A DNA stretch of 64,000 nucleotides, from assembly GCA_910574195.1 (NCBI GenBank), contig CAJTBF010000019.1, forward strand, positions 1 to 64,000. Reading direction: 5' to 3'. The notes beneath the pieces were generated by a model that was not told the DNA's origin, did not search any database, and was given only the letters and a program-made list of their open reading frames with translations. This document shows, piece after piece, positions 1 to 8,474 of the stretch. The position numbers were made by a program, and so were the translations under genes. The first letter of the stretch is position 1. Each line of letters opens with the position of its first letter. The DNA is from Lachnospiraceae bacterium (GTDB lineage: Bacteria; Bacillota; Clostridia; Lachnospirales; Lachnospiraceae).

Positions 1-146
1 TCTCTCGTCCTCTCTTACCAGAACGAGGGGTGCATCTCTTTGATGCTTCTTTGTTCTGAATTCATTCTCTTAAGAAATTTTCAAGGATTGTTGTCTATTG
101 TTTAATTATCAAGGTTCGGCGCTGCCTCTCTCGAGTCAGCTTAGAC
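1..146 (-). other. Probable rRNA operon leader (16S gene would lie off the left edge)
   Basis: Read on the minus strand, this stretch follows a strong promoter, has no ORF of its own, and contains two TTGAWAAT-type segments (around 84-113) of the kind found in Firmicutes rRNA leaders just before 16S. The 16S gene itself is not in the window, so this is an inference from the leader's look and the promoter strength. It could instead be the leader of another highly expressed operon. Confidence 0.45.
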
Positions 147-176
147 ATAATATCACATCCCCTTTCCTCTTGTCAA
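147..176 (-). promoter_or_regulatory. Strong sigma-A promoter reading off the left edge
   Basis: On the minus strand there is a perfect -35 TTGACA (171-176), an 18-base spacer and a -10 TATTAT (147-152). It points away from the GDSL gene and toward the left edge, consistent with an rRNA operon promoter. Confidence 0.7.
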
Positions 177-237
177 CATCTTTTTCTATTTTTTTACATC
201 TTTCTTCCGATTTTCTTTTTTTTACGCTTTTCGGTTT

Positions 238-1344
238 TTATTTTTCGCTTTTTTTTCGTCTTTCCTGTTCTTCATTGTTTCGGTTTTTCCAAAAAAAGAA
301 AAATCCCGCTATCACCAATAGACAAATTACAACACGTCTCACGGTCAAATGATACATTTCCTTGCGCTCTTCTTGTCTTTTCCGTTCCGCTGCTTCTGCC
401 TTTTTTACAGTCTCCTCCAGAGCCTTCTGTGCCTCCTTCTCTGTACTTTCCTCATAAAACACATCAAAATCCAATTGATACTCCATCAACTCCCGAATCA
501 AATTTTGTCCTGTCCGGTTTGGATGCAATCCATCGGACTGTATATAGTCTTCAATACCGGATCCCAATAACTCTACCACTCGATATCCATACACACGGGC
601 ATTTTTATGAATGATTTCATTCATTTTAGAAATCACACTTTCTATCACTGCATTTAACGTTCCCGGCAGCTCTCTGCCTGCCATTGGATTATAAATCGTG
701 GTTACAACCATCTGCGCGTCTGTTTTTTTATGAGCGCAAATACACTCCATTGTAGCGTCCCAGCGCTGAGCAAAAGAATCATAATCCCATGCACTGATTG
801 CGGATACTACGTTTACTAAAAGCAGTGGATTCTCTGTAATTCCTTCCTGAAGTGCAGACACTGCCTCATCGGCTGTATAAAATTTTGTCTCTGTATTTAA
901 AATTTCTCTGGATACTTTTTTAAATTCCTGCAGCAGATCATTCGCACCAATTGTCAATGTGATTAAGTCTGCTTTTGTAATCTGTTCTATCACAAAAGAA
1001 TCCTGCAGAATCTTTTCATTTAGCTTTTTCGATGTCAGCCCGTTTTTTGCAAAAGAACTCAACTCCACATGCTTCCCGCTGATTTGTTCCAGATCTGCTG
1101 CAAGCAGTTTTGGATAACCAACCACCTCCGCTTCATTCTCTCCATAATATCCGTTCGCGATACTATCCCCCAATGCCGTATAATAAATCGCTCCTTCTGC
1201 ATCGATTTCCTGCATTGCCTTTTGTTCTTCTACCCCTGATATGGGTTCTGATAAAAGTTCCGCTCCAAAAACATGCTCTGACAGGCAAAGGCACCATCCG
1301 GCCCATAAAAAAAGAACTACTCTTTTTAATTTTTCTTTCCACAT
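238..1344 (-). CDS. Membrane-anchored SGNH/GDSL-family esterase or lipase
   Basis: This is a probable secreted SGNH hydrolase held at the cell surface, cleaving ester or acyl groups of an unknown substrate. Visible family blocks are GDSIANGY (block I, nucleophile Ser) near residue 60, TIGANDL (block III, Asn) and DGLHPN (block V, Asp/His). The N-terminus is a signal peptide (basic start, then VVLFLWAGW), and a C-terminal hydrophobic helix (VVICLLVIAG) is followed by a basic tail, so the enzyme is probably tethered with its catalytic domain outside. I place the start at the ATG at 1344 (AAAAGGAAA upstream); an in-frame GTG at 1368 would add eight basic residues but lacks a close ribosome site. 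It sits downstream of ferritin behind a hairpin and is probably monocistronic. Confidence 0.85.
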   Translation of the reverse strand: MWKEKLKRVVLFLWAGWCLCLSEHVFGAELLSEPISGVEEQKAMQEIDAEGAIYYTALGDSIANGYYGENEAEVVGYPKLLAADLEQISGKHVELSSFAKNGLTSKKLNEKILQDSFVIEQITKADLITLTIGANDLLQEFKKVSREILNTETKFYTADEAVSALQEGITENPLLLVNVVSAISAWDYDSFAQRWDATMECICAHKKTDAQMVVTTIYNPMAGRELPGTLNAVIESVISKMNEIIHKNARVYGYRVVELLGSGIEDYIQSDGLHPNRTGQNLIRELMEYQLDFDVFYEESTEKEAQKALEETVKKAEAAERKRQEERKEMYHLTVRRVVICLLVIAGFFFFWKNRNNEEQERRKKSEK

Positions 1345-1396
1345 TTTCCTTTTCTTTCTATCCCTCACCCTGTCCGCTCTTTTCCTTTCTTTTTAA

Positions 1397-1435
1397 AACT
1401 GCCTGCCATGAAAAAACATTTCATAGCAGGCAGTT
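1397..1435 (-). terminator. Terminator hairpin after the ferritin gene
   Basis: The arms AACTGCCTGC and GCAGGCAGTT form a near-perfect stem between the ferritin and GDSL genes. The T-tract on the minus strand is short (GTTTT), so termination may be partial. Confidence 0.6.
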
Positions 1436-1452
1436 CGTTTATATCATATTAT

Positions 1453-1965
1453 CTATAATACCAGTGACGGTGCAGAATATACTCTGGCTGCCAGTTCACT
1501 GTCCAGCATATACAGGCTCTTCGGGTCATCTCCAAATAATGCAAAACGCTTTACAAGATTATCTGCATTATTCTCCTCCTCACCCTGCTCTTTAACAAAC
1601 CAATCAAGGAACTGCATTGTACGGAAATCTTTTACTGAATATGCTGCATCATAAATCGTATGTATCAGACCCGTTACATACTGCTCATGCTTTAATCCTT
1701 CCTCCAAAACTGCCTTTGCACTGGTCAAAGCAACCGCCGGCTTCTCAATTGCTTCCAGCACCGGTCTTACTCCATTATTCTGCAGATACTGTATAAACAG
1801 CATGGCATGATCCCGCTCCTCCTGTGCCTGAATTTTGTACCAGCTTCCAAATCCTTCCAAACCTTCCTCATAATAGTAATTGGAAAAATCCAGATATAAA
1901 TACGCGGAATAAAATTCCTTATTAATCTGCTGATTCAACAGCTCTACTACTTTCTGATCTAACAT
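1453..1965 (-). CDS. ftnA: Non-heme ferritin, iron storage protein
   Basis: The 170-residue product is a bacterial ferritin that oxidises Fe(II) and stores it as a mineral inside a 24-subunit cytoplasmic shell. Length and helical pattern fit FtnA. Ferroxidase residues are visible in order: NKEFYSAY (Glu17/Tyr region), QAQEERDHA (E-x2-H type site) near residue 50, and a later Glu/Gln helix (KEQGEEE). The start is secure: AAGGAGG lies eight bases before the ATG. The gene is single, with a hairpin downstream. I see no clear Fur box by eye. The main alternative, a Dps or bacterioferritin, is unlikely given the N-terminal MLDQKVVELLNQQ ferritin signature. Confidence 0.95.
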   Translation of the reverse strand: MLDQKVVELLNQQINKEFYSAYLYLDFSNYYYEEGLEGFGSWYKIQAQEERDHAMLFIQYLQNNGVRPVLEAIEKPAVALTSAKAVLEEGLKHEQYVTGLIHTIYDAAYSVKDFRTMQFLDWFVKEQGEEENNADNLVKRFALFGDDPKSLYMLDSELAARVYSAPSLVL

Positions 1966-2047
1966 AATTCTGTCCTCCTTTGTATTTTACCTATTTTTGA
2001 AATGTTGTATCATAAACTTTCCAAAAATATATTTTGACCGTTCTCTA

Positions 2048-2905
2048 TTATACACCGTTATTACTTCCCTGTAAACCAATATCCATGCTCCCCGACCGAA
2101 ATCCCTCTAAATCCAGTGTTATATAAGAATATCCTAACCTTTTCAGTTGAGCCGCAATCTTTTCTCTGTGAGATAAAAGCTTTGGAAATGCTTCCGGATC
2201 CACCTCAATCCGTAAAATCTCGTCATGAACCCGCAATCTCACATTATAGAATCCATATGCTTTCAGAATCTGTTCGCCCTGCTCTACCCTTTGAAACTTT
2301 TCATAGGATAATCGAGTCCCGTAAGGAAATCGGGTAGCCAGGCAGGGGGCTGCCGGACGATCTGATACCGACAATCCATATTCTGCCGCAAGGATACGGA
2401 CTTCTTTCTTCGTAAATCCGGCCTCCGCCAGTGGACTTTTTATACCCAGCTCCCGGATCGCCTTCAGTCCCGGACGGTACATGTGCAGATCTTCTTCATT
2501 AGTTCCTTCTAATATAGTAGAAACGCCTCGTTCCTTTGCCACATCCAGAATCCGGGAAAACAAGTGTTTCTTGCAAAGATAACACCGTTCCTGCGGATTG
2601 TCGAAAATTCCCGCCTCTAAAAGTTCGTCCACTGGAACAATCAGGTGTTGTACTCCTATTTCGGCAGCTACTTTTGCCGCATTTTCGATCTCTTTCACCG
2701 GATGAAGCCGTGTTTTCATGGTCACGGCGTATACTTTTATATTGGCTTTCTTATCCTCTCCGGAAGCAGAAGACTCTGCCGCTTCACATACGATCCGAAG
2801 CAAAAGACTACTGTCCACTCCACCAGAAAATGCGACCATGCAATCCGATTTTATATATTCTTTTATCCTCTGTTTTAGTCGTTCTTTTTTTTCTTCATAA
2901 CTCAT
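2048..2905 (-). CDS. larE: LarE, ATP-dependent sacrificial sulfur transferase
   Basis: LarE adenylates and then thiolates the carboxylates of the pyridinium dinucleotide made by LarB, a step in building the nickel-pincer nucleotide cofactor of lactate racemase-type enzymes. The PP-loop SGGVDSS lies near residue 28. ERCYLCKKHLF and the later APCLATRFPYG carry cysteines seen in the family; whether sulfur comes from a single sacrificial Cys or a [4Fe-4S] cluster cannot be decided here. I place the start at the ATG at 2905 (MSYEEKKERL) because AAGGCGG lies upstream; a longer frame from 2947 adds 14 unlike residues. It lies 123 bases after larC on the same strand and completes the larB-larC-larE set. 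Confidence 0.93.
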   Translation of the reverse strand: MSYEEKKERLKQRIKEYIKSDCMVAFSGGVDSSLLLRIVCEAAESSASGEDKKANIKVYAVTMKTRLHPVKEIENAAKVAAEIGVQHLIVPVDELLEAGIFDNPQERCYLCKKHLFSRILDVAKERGVSTILEGTNEEDLHMYRPGLKAIRELGIKSPLAEAGFTKKEVRILAAEYGLSVSDRPAAPCLATRFPYGTRLSYEKFQRVEQGEQILKAYGFYNVRLRVHDEILRIEVDPEAFPKLLSHREKIAAQLKRLGYSYITLDLEGFRSGSMDIGLQGSNNGV

Positions 2906-3028
2906 CCGTATTCCGCCTTCCCGGAACTTACTTCTATAACCTTTCACCTTTTGGTACGACGAAAAACCATCCTTTATGGTATCGGCCTATAACCACTGTA
3001 TTCTTTTCCCCGTCAAAACGTTCCCGTT

Positions 3029-4441
3029 CTATTCGATATTGTCTGGAGCGTGTTTGGAAATTGCTTTCTGTACTTCCTGATACGCCTCCTGATAAGAGAC
3101 TCCACATTTATCCGCAAGTTCTGCCACTGTTGCATACTCCGGATAGTAACGCTTTTCTCCGTTTGGAAGCATACACACTTTCACATCTGCCTCTCCAAAT
3201 TTTGTCTTTACCCTGCGAATCTCCCGTTCCAGCACAGTTCGTTCCATCTCAATCCGACGTACTCCGATTGTCGTAGTCTCCCGGAACAAAATCCGCTCCA
3301 TTTCTGCAATCTTTTCTTTATCACACAGCACATTCAACTGGTATGCCGGACGATTTTTTTTCATAAAGATTGGTATATAATATACGTCCCTGACTCCCGC
3401 CTTCAAAAGCCGTTCCATCACATAACCCAGTGTCTCTCCGCTGCAGTCATCTATATTTGTTTCCAGACAGTAGATCCGCTCCTGTACCGCCTCTCTTTTT
3501 TGTACCTTCTTCACCAGCATGGCCCGCAGGATACTCGGTCTCTCATAAGCTCGTTTTCCTGCCCCCATTCCAATTTTTTCAACAAGGAATTCCCCCGGCA
3601 GATGATCCGCAGTCCGCACAGCGGCTGCAATCGCCGCACCGGTGGGCGTTACCAATTCTCCATATGTATCCGTTATATGCAGCGTCAATCCATGCGCCTG
3701 CACGATATTCATAACTGCCGGTACCGGCACCGGAATCTGTCCATGCTGGCACCGGACAAACCCTTGTCCTTCGCAGAGCCTGGGTATCACCACCTCAGAG
3801 ATACCCAGATTGTCCAAACATACAGCGGCTGCGACAATATCCACAATAGAATCCACCGCACCGACCTCATGAAAATGTACCTGCTCCAAAGAAGTGCCAT
3901 GTGCCTTCGCTTCCGCTTCCGCCAAAATCCGGAAGGTACGTTCTGCAATTGCCGCCGCTCTTTCCGTCAGATCTGCTTGTTTGATAATTTCTAAAACTTC
4001 TTTCAAACCACGATGCACATGAGAATGTTCCCCCCCCGGTTCCGAATTTTCATGTGGGTGGAAATGAGAATGCGCTGTTGTCTCCGCATTTTCATGCGTA
4101 TGTGAATGGGAATGCATTGCTGTCTCCGCATTTTCATGCGTATGTGAATGAGAATGCATTGCTGTCTCCGAAACAGTTTCTTCTGATTTTACATTTCTTC
4201 CGTATAAATATGTCATATCATGATCATGATTCTCCAAGGCCGTTTCCAATTTCACAAGAAAATCGCAGACATCCAATCCGGATTTTTTTACCCGGCTGAT
4301 TTCAACCGAAAACCCTTTCAGAGGCAGACTGTCGATTGCCGCTTTTACCCTCTCTTCATCCGCACCCAAATCCAACAATGCCGCCGCCACCATATCACCG
4401 CTGATACCGGAAGCACATTCCAGATATAACACATGTTCCAT
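3029..4441 (-). CDS. larC: LarC, nickel insertion protein for the nickel-pincer cofactor
   Basis: LarC inserts nickel into the thiolated pyridinium mononucleotide in a CTP-dependent reaction. The start LYLECASGISGDMV is the family signature, and the C-terminal half (LETNIDDCSGETLGYVMERL) matches the LarC2 part. In Lactobacillus plantarum larC1 and larC2 are joined by programmed frameshifting; here they form one 470-residue frame. A His-rich linker at about residues 72-142 contains a threefold imperfect repeat of the unit HSHSHTHENAET, ending HSHVH, and is a likely nickel-holding segment. An eight-C run sits in this linker and the frame stays intact. Only three bases separate larB's stop from this ATG, so the two are co-translated. 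Confidence 0.95.
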   Translation of the reverse strand: MEHVLYLECASGISGDMVAAALLDLGADEERVKAAIDSLPLKGFSVEISRVKKSGLDVCDFLVKLETALENHDHDMTYLYGRNVKSEETVSETAMHSHSHTHENAETAMHSHSHTHENAETTAHSHFHPHENSEPGGEHSHVHRGLKEVLEIIKQADLTERAAAIAERTFRILAEAEAKAHGTSLEQVHFHEVGAVDSIVDIVAAAVCLDNLGISEVVIPRLCEGQGFVRCQHGQIPVPVPAVMNIVQAHGLTLHITDTYGELVTPTGAAIAAAVRTADHLPGEFLVEKIGMGAGKRAYERPSILRAMLVKKVQKREAVQERIYCLETNIDDCSGETLGYVMERLLKAGVRDVYYIPIFMKKNRPAYQLNVLCDKEKIAEMERILFRETTTIGVRRIEMERTVLEREIRRVKTKFGEADVKVCMLPNGEKRYYPEYATVAELADKCGVSYQEAYQEVQKAISKHAPDNIE

Positions 4442-4444
4442 ATT

Positions 4445-5194
4445 CTACTCCCCCTTCACCGCAAGCCTGTTAATTTGCGTTGCTATATAACCGGCCCCAT
4501 ATCCATTGTCAATATTTACCACTGCAATTCCATTTGCACAGGAATTAATCATTGTCAGCAGTGCAGATAGCCCGTGCATACTGGCCCCATATCCTATCGA
4601 AGTAGGTACCGCAATAACCGGACGGCTGACCAACCCTCCAAGTACACTCGCCAGGGCACCTTCCATTCCCGCCACTGCAACGACACAATTCGCACTTTGA
4701 ATCTTGTCCAGATGAGACAGCATCCGATGAATCCCACTGACACCTACGTCATAAATCCGTTCTACACCTGCCCCAAAATATTCCGCTGTCTGCGCCGCTT
4801 CTTCCGCCACCGGAATATCCGCCGTCCCTGCCGTACAAACTGCAATCTTTCCACATCGTTTTTTCCCTGGTTTCTCAATTTTCAAAATATGAGAAATTTC
4901 ATCATACGTCACCTGTGGCAGTACCTCTTTCACAACCTCATATTGATGCAAAGAAGCTCTTGTGCCGAATACTTCCCGATGTGCTTCATATAGTCTCTGG
5001 TAAATACTGGTCAGATGCTGATCTGCTTTTCCGCCGCAGAACACGACTTCCGGAAATCCGGACCGCCTCTCTCTGTATGTATCCAACTTCGCATATCCCA
5101 TTTCTTCATATGCCTTTTTCTGAAAATACTGTTCTGCCTCTTCCACGGACATATCACCGGTTTTTACCTGATTCAAAACATCTCTTGCATCCAT
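4445..5194 (-). CDS. larB: LarB, NaAD carboxylase/hydrolase for nickel-pincer synthesis
   Basis: LarB carboxylates the nicotinate ring of nicotinic acid adenine dinucleotide and cleaves the phosphoanhydride, giving the first intermediate of the nickel-pincer cofactor. The C-terminal half is PurE-like: KIAVCTAGTADIPVAEEAA, then GVSGIHRM, then VVAVAGMEGALASVLGGL, with AVPTSIGYGA near the end. At 249 residues it has the usual length. It is the first gene of the lar operon. The product LarA itself is not encoded in this window, so the cofactor user must be elsewhere in the genome. Confidence 0.95.
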   Translation of the reverse strand: MDARDVLNQVKTGDMSVEEAEQYFQKKAYEEMGYAKLDTYRERRSGFPEVVFCGGKADQHLTSIYQRLYEAHREVFGTRASLHQYEVVKEVLPQVTYDEISHILKIEKPGKKRCGKIAVCTAGTADIPVAEEAAQTAEYFGAGVERIYDVGVSGIHRMLSHLDKIQSANCVVAVAGMEGALASVLGGLVSRPVIAVPTSIGYGASMHGLSALLTMINSCANGIAVVNIDNGYGAGYIATQINRLAVKGE

Positions 5195-5243
5195 TCCTTA
5201 CATCCTCCCCTGATCTGCCCCGCCTTTTTCATTTCTATTTTTT

Positions 5244-5274
5244 ATCATACTCTTAAGAGTCAACTATCAGTCAA
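5244..5274 (-). promoter_or_regulatory. Candidate lar operon promoter with a perfect palindrome
   Basis: TTGACT (5269-5274) and TATGAT (5244-5249) are separated by a long 19-base spacer. Inside it lies a perfect 12-base palindrome, ACTCTTAAGAGT (5249-5260), which touches the -10 and could be a repressor or activator site. No lar regulator is encoded in view. Confidence 0.4.
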
Positions 5275-5284
5275 GCCCTTTTGA

Positions 5285-5337
5285 GAAAAACAGGGCGCTG
5301 CTTCATAGAGGATTCCTGATCTATGGAGCAACGCCCT
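5285..5337 (-). terminator. Rho-independent terminator of trpB
   Basis: The arms AGGGCG-C-TGCTTCATAG and CTATGGAGCA-A-CGCCCT pair with one mismatch, and the minus strand continues into GTTTTTCTC. It separates trpB from the lar operon. Confidence 0.85.
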
Positions 5338-5349
5338 TCTCTCTTTCAC

Positions 5350-6720
5350 TCAAAGTTTCGGCATTCCTGCAAAACCTGCCTGAAGATCTTCATCCGTTGG
5401 AATGTAGTCTGCCATCTCCCCGTTATGGAACTTTTCATATGCTACCATATCGAAATATCCGGTTCCTGTCAATCCAAAGAGAATTGTTTTTTCTTCCCCT
5501 GTTTCTTTACATTTCATCGCTTCATCAATTGCCACACGGATTGCATGACTGCTTTCCGGAGCCGGGAGGATTCCTTCCACTCTTGCAAACTGTTCTGCCG
5601 CCTCAAATACCGCAGTCTGCTCCACGGCACGTGCTTCCATATATCCCTCATGATATAACTGAGACAATACAGAACTCATTCCGTGATACCTAAGTCCTCC
5701 CGCATGATTTGCAGACGGGATAAAGCCACTTCCGAGCGTATACATCTTTGCCAGCGGGCATACCATACCGGTATCACAGAAATCATATGCATATACCCCA
5801 CGCGTCAGACTTGGACAGGATGCCGGTTCCACCGCAATAAACTGATAGTCTGCCTCTCCCCGCAGTTTTTCTCCCATAAACGGGGAAATCAATCCGCCCA
5901 GATTAGAACCACCCCCGGCACATCCGATAATCATGTCCGGCTTGATTCCATATTTCTCCATAGCAGTTTTTGTCTCCACTCCAATCACGGACTGATGAAG
6001 CAACACCTGATTCAACACACTTCCCAATACGTAACGGTATCCTTCCGAATGTGTCGCCACCTCAACCGCTTCCGAAATCGCACAACCCAAACTCCCTGTC
6101 GTTCCCGGATGTTCTGCAAGAATCTTGCGTCCTACTTCTGTTGTCTCGGAGGGAGACGGTGTCACACTGGCGCCATAAGTACGCATCACTTCTCTGCGGA
6201 ACGGCTTTTGTTCATAAGAGCATTTCACCATAAACACCTTACAATCCAGATCCAGATAAGAACAAGCCATGGACAGCGCAGTCCCCCACTGGCCTGCTCC
6301 GGTCTCGGTAGTTACTCCTTTCAACCCCTGCTCCTTTGCATAATAAGCCTGCGCAATGGCAGAATTCAACTTATGACTGCCGCTGGTATTGTTTCCTTCA
6401 AACTTATAATAGATCTTTGCCGGTGTCTGCAGCTTTTCCTCCAGACAATATGCACGCACTAACGGTGCGGGACGATACATTTTATAAAAATTCCGAATCT
6501 TTTCCGGGATTTCAATATACCGGTTGTCATTATCCAGTTCCTGTTTTACCAGTTCCTTACAAAAAACACCTTCCAGTTCTTCGGCCGTCATCGGTTCATG
6601 AGTTCCCGGATGCAGAAGCGGCGCCGGTTTATTCTTCATATCGGCACGAACATTATACCATGTGTTTGGCATCTCACTCTCTTCGAGATAAATCTTGTAC
6701 GGAATCTTCTTTTCACTCAT
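5350..6720 (-). CDS. trpB: TrpB2-type tryptophan synthase beta chain (PLP enzyme)
   Basis: This PLP enzyme condenses indole with L-serine to tryptophan. The lengthened N-terminal region (residues 1-80, including YIEIPEKIR and RPAPLVRA) marks the TrpB2 class rather than the standard TrpB1. The PLP lysine is in NNTSGSHKLNSA, the phosphate-binding loop is GCAGGGSNLGG, and GLTGTGYFD lies near the C-terminus. The start is the ATG at 6720 with AAGGAGA upstream. No trpA or other trp gene is nearby, so it probably uses free indole, or TrpA from elsewhere. A Trp-type T-box precedes it, which ties its expression to uncharged tRNA-Trp, and a strong terminator follows it. Confidence 0.93.
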   Translation of the reverse strand: MSEKKIPYKIYLEESEMPNTWYNVRADMKNKPAPLLHPGTHEPMTAEELEGVFCKELVKQELDNDNRYIEIPEKIRNFYKMYRPAPLVRAYCLEEKLQTPAKIYYKFEGNNTSGSHKLNSAIAQAYYAKEQGLKGVTTETGAGQWGTALSMACSYLDLDCKVFMVKCSYEQKPFRREVMRTYGASVTPSPSETTEVGRKILAEHPGTTGSLGCAISEAVEVATHSEGYRYVLGSVLNQVLLHQSVIGVETKTAMEKYGIKPDMIIGCAGGGSNLGGLISPFMGEKLRGEADYQFIAVEPASCPSLTRGVYAYDFCDTGMVCPLAKMYTLGSGFIPSANHAGGLRYHGMSSVLSQLYHEGYMEARAVEQTAVFEAAEQFARVEGILPAPESSHAIRVAIDEAMKCKETGEEKTILFGLTGTGYFDMVAYEKFHNGEMADYIPTDEDLQAGFAGMPKL

Positions 6721-6843
6721 TGTTATGTTCTCCTTTCTTTTCCTGGGATAAGGGCTCTCGAGAAATCTAAGCAATCATAAACCTCTCCCCGCATACAAAC
6801 AATATACAAAAAACCCGCTATTGGCAGCTTTTCCGTATAGCAT

Positions 6844-7105
6844 AAAAAAACCCTTATCCCTCACAATAAAATAGAATTATTGCAGGGACAAGAGCACTAT
6901 GAATTCCATCTTCCATGACTCCTGCGGTGCCACCCGGCTTGACGCCAAAAAAGCGTCCACTCATGCATACTAACATATGCGTACTTTGATAACGGAGTAT
7001 TCTCTCCGGCTCACCTACTACTTTTTCAGTTCACCCTCAGAAGCCCATTCCTTCCTGCCCGTACCGCCGCAATCCCACCACCTGCGACTCTCTGTGCGTC
7101 AAGAA
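6844..7105 (-). promoter_or_regulatory. T-box riboswitch, tryptophan-type, controlling trpB
   Basis: On the minus strand the conserved T-box GGGTGGCACCGCAGG lies at 6921-6935, followed by a terminator hairpin (about 6851-6893) and a run of seven T (6844-6850). The long stem I region upstream contains GAATGGGCTT with a candidate specifier UGG (7045-7047). The bulge sequence UGGC (6929-6932) would pair with a tRNA ending GCCA, and the tRNA-Trp in this same window has G as discriminator base. The leader ends about 120 bases before trpB. Specifier assignment is by eye. Confidence 0.92.
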
Positions 7106-7115
7106 CAAAAAGTAC

Positions 7116-8306
7116 TTACTCTTCCTCATCGGTTTTAGAAAACTCTACCACACCTTCTACTTGTTTGTCAAGTCTTTTCTTTTGCAAGGTTCTGACATTC
7201 ACACCGTTCACCTCAATATGATCATCCACTGCAATCACCAGGCACTGTCTTCCATCAATCATACGGGTTTCTACCAGATCGGCCCTTTCCGGGTTTACCT
7301 TTATGATTACATCCGGTGTTTCGATACAAAACTTCCTTACTTCCGCGATATTTTCTGCCAAAAATGATGCTTTCTCTCCTGCCGCCGCTTCATAATTCTG
7401 TTCAAAAAATTCCATATTTTCCGCCGGGGCTCCGCTCTTTTCCAGGATTTTCTTCACATCCGTCCTGTCCAGTTCCAACGGTTCCGGCTCTTCTTTGTGT
7501 TCCTCCATCATCTCATGCAGCGTATCGTGAATATTGCGTACAATCTCATAGTCCCCATTCTCTCCCAATGTCTCTTCAATCAATGTTTGAAACGTTTCCT
7601 TTTGTACATCCGCAGACATCGGCATTCCGGCTCCAAGTACCTGCTCAATCAGTTCCGGTTGTAAATCCTGTGATTTCTTTGTATAATACAATATACTATG
7701 TAAATCCGTATTCCGGTCATGAAATGCCGGAAACAAAAATCCCTTATCCGGCATCTCTACAATCCAATCCCGGATTCGATCCTGCACCCTGTTATCTTCC
7801 GCATTATACGACAAGCCGGCTTTGGAAAGCGTAACCGGACAAATACTGCACAGGATATATTCATACACATTCTCTGATGCATCAAACATTTCCAGATTAT
7901 CCGAAGATTTTCCCGGCACATCATACATACCATGAATCAATACAATGTAATAATTCCCTTCAAATATATAGTTCTCGATCACCAGATCATAGAACTCTTC
8001 CAAAAGCATATCATCTTCTAATCTGCTGTTTTTCAGCTTCAGAAGAAATTCCTGGGTTCCTCCCGGCATCTCCTGCTCTATCGGGAACTCCATGTTCAAC
8101 ATATTTCGTCCAATTCCACCGGATAATGTCTTTTTAAAAATATCAAAATATTTAAAGGTTTCTTCCTCCGGCAAAGACAAAAACGCTTCCCTGGACTGCA
8201 TCCGTTTGTTTTTTTCATGATCCACATAGCAGCCGCAGATCTTAGTTATTGCACAATTGGCCGGAGTAAATTGCTTCCTGATCTCCAATACTTCCTTCTT
8301 ATTCAT
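7116..8306 (-). CDS. DUF4317 family protein, function unknown
   Basis: I recognise the DUF4317 family from its start: EIRKQFTPANCAITKICGCYVD, with the motif KYFDIFKKTLSGG near residue 55. Proteins of this kind are common in Lachnospiraceae, of about 390-400 residues, and have no assigned activity. The sequence is acidic, without signal peptide or membrane segment, so it should be cytoplasmic. The C-terminal part (ETRMIDGRQCLVIAVDDHIEVNGV) looks like a small beta domain. I place the start at the ATG at 8306, behind AGAGGGAAGAGGA; a longer frame to 8381 adds hydrophobic residues without support. It lies just upstream of the trpB T-box on the same strand; no functional link is evident. Confidence 0.8.
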   Translation of the reverse strand: MNKKEVLEIRKQFTPANCAITKICGCYVDHEKNKRMQSREAFLSLPEEETFKYFDIFKKTLSGGIGRNMLNMEFPIEQEMPGGTQEFLLKLKNSRLEDDMLLEEFYDLVIENYIFEGNYYIVLIHGMYDVPGKSSDNLEMFDASENVYEYILCSICPVTLSKAGLSYNAEDNRVQDRIRDWIVEMPDKGFLFPAFHDRNTDLHSILYYTKKSQDLQPELIEQVLGAGMPMSADVQKETFQTLIEETLGENGDYEIVRNIHDTLHEMMEEHKEEPEPLELDRTDVKKILEKSGAPAENMEFFEQNYEAAAGEKASFLAENIAEVRKFCIETPDVIIKVNPERADLVETRMIDGRQCLVIAVDDHIEVNGVNVRTLQKKRLDKQVEGVVEFSKTDEEE

Positions 8307-8474
8307 TCCTCTTCCCTCTCTGCTTCCGATGAAATTCAACCATATAAAACATATTTTTATCCCAAAGGACATTCCTATCAAACGGTTCCTTTTTTATCTG
8401 TTTTATAGGACAAGGTTATTTTACAACAAATTTCATGAGAAAAAAAGTATTGATTTTCTTTCCTCTATCTTTTT

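Noticed and set aside
4021-4170. Direct repeats in the His-rich part of larC as a possible CRISPR or mobile repeat
   Set aside because: The repeats are in frame and encode His-rich units of LarC; no spacers.
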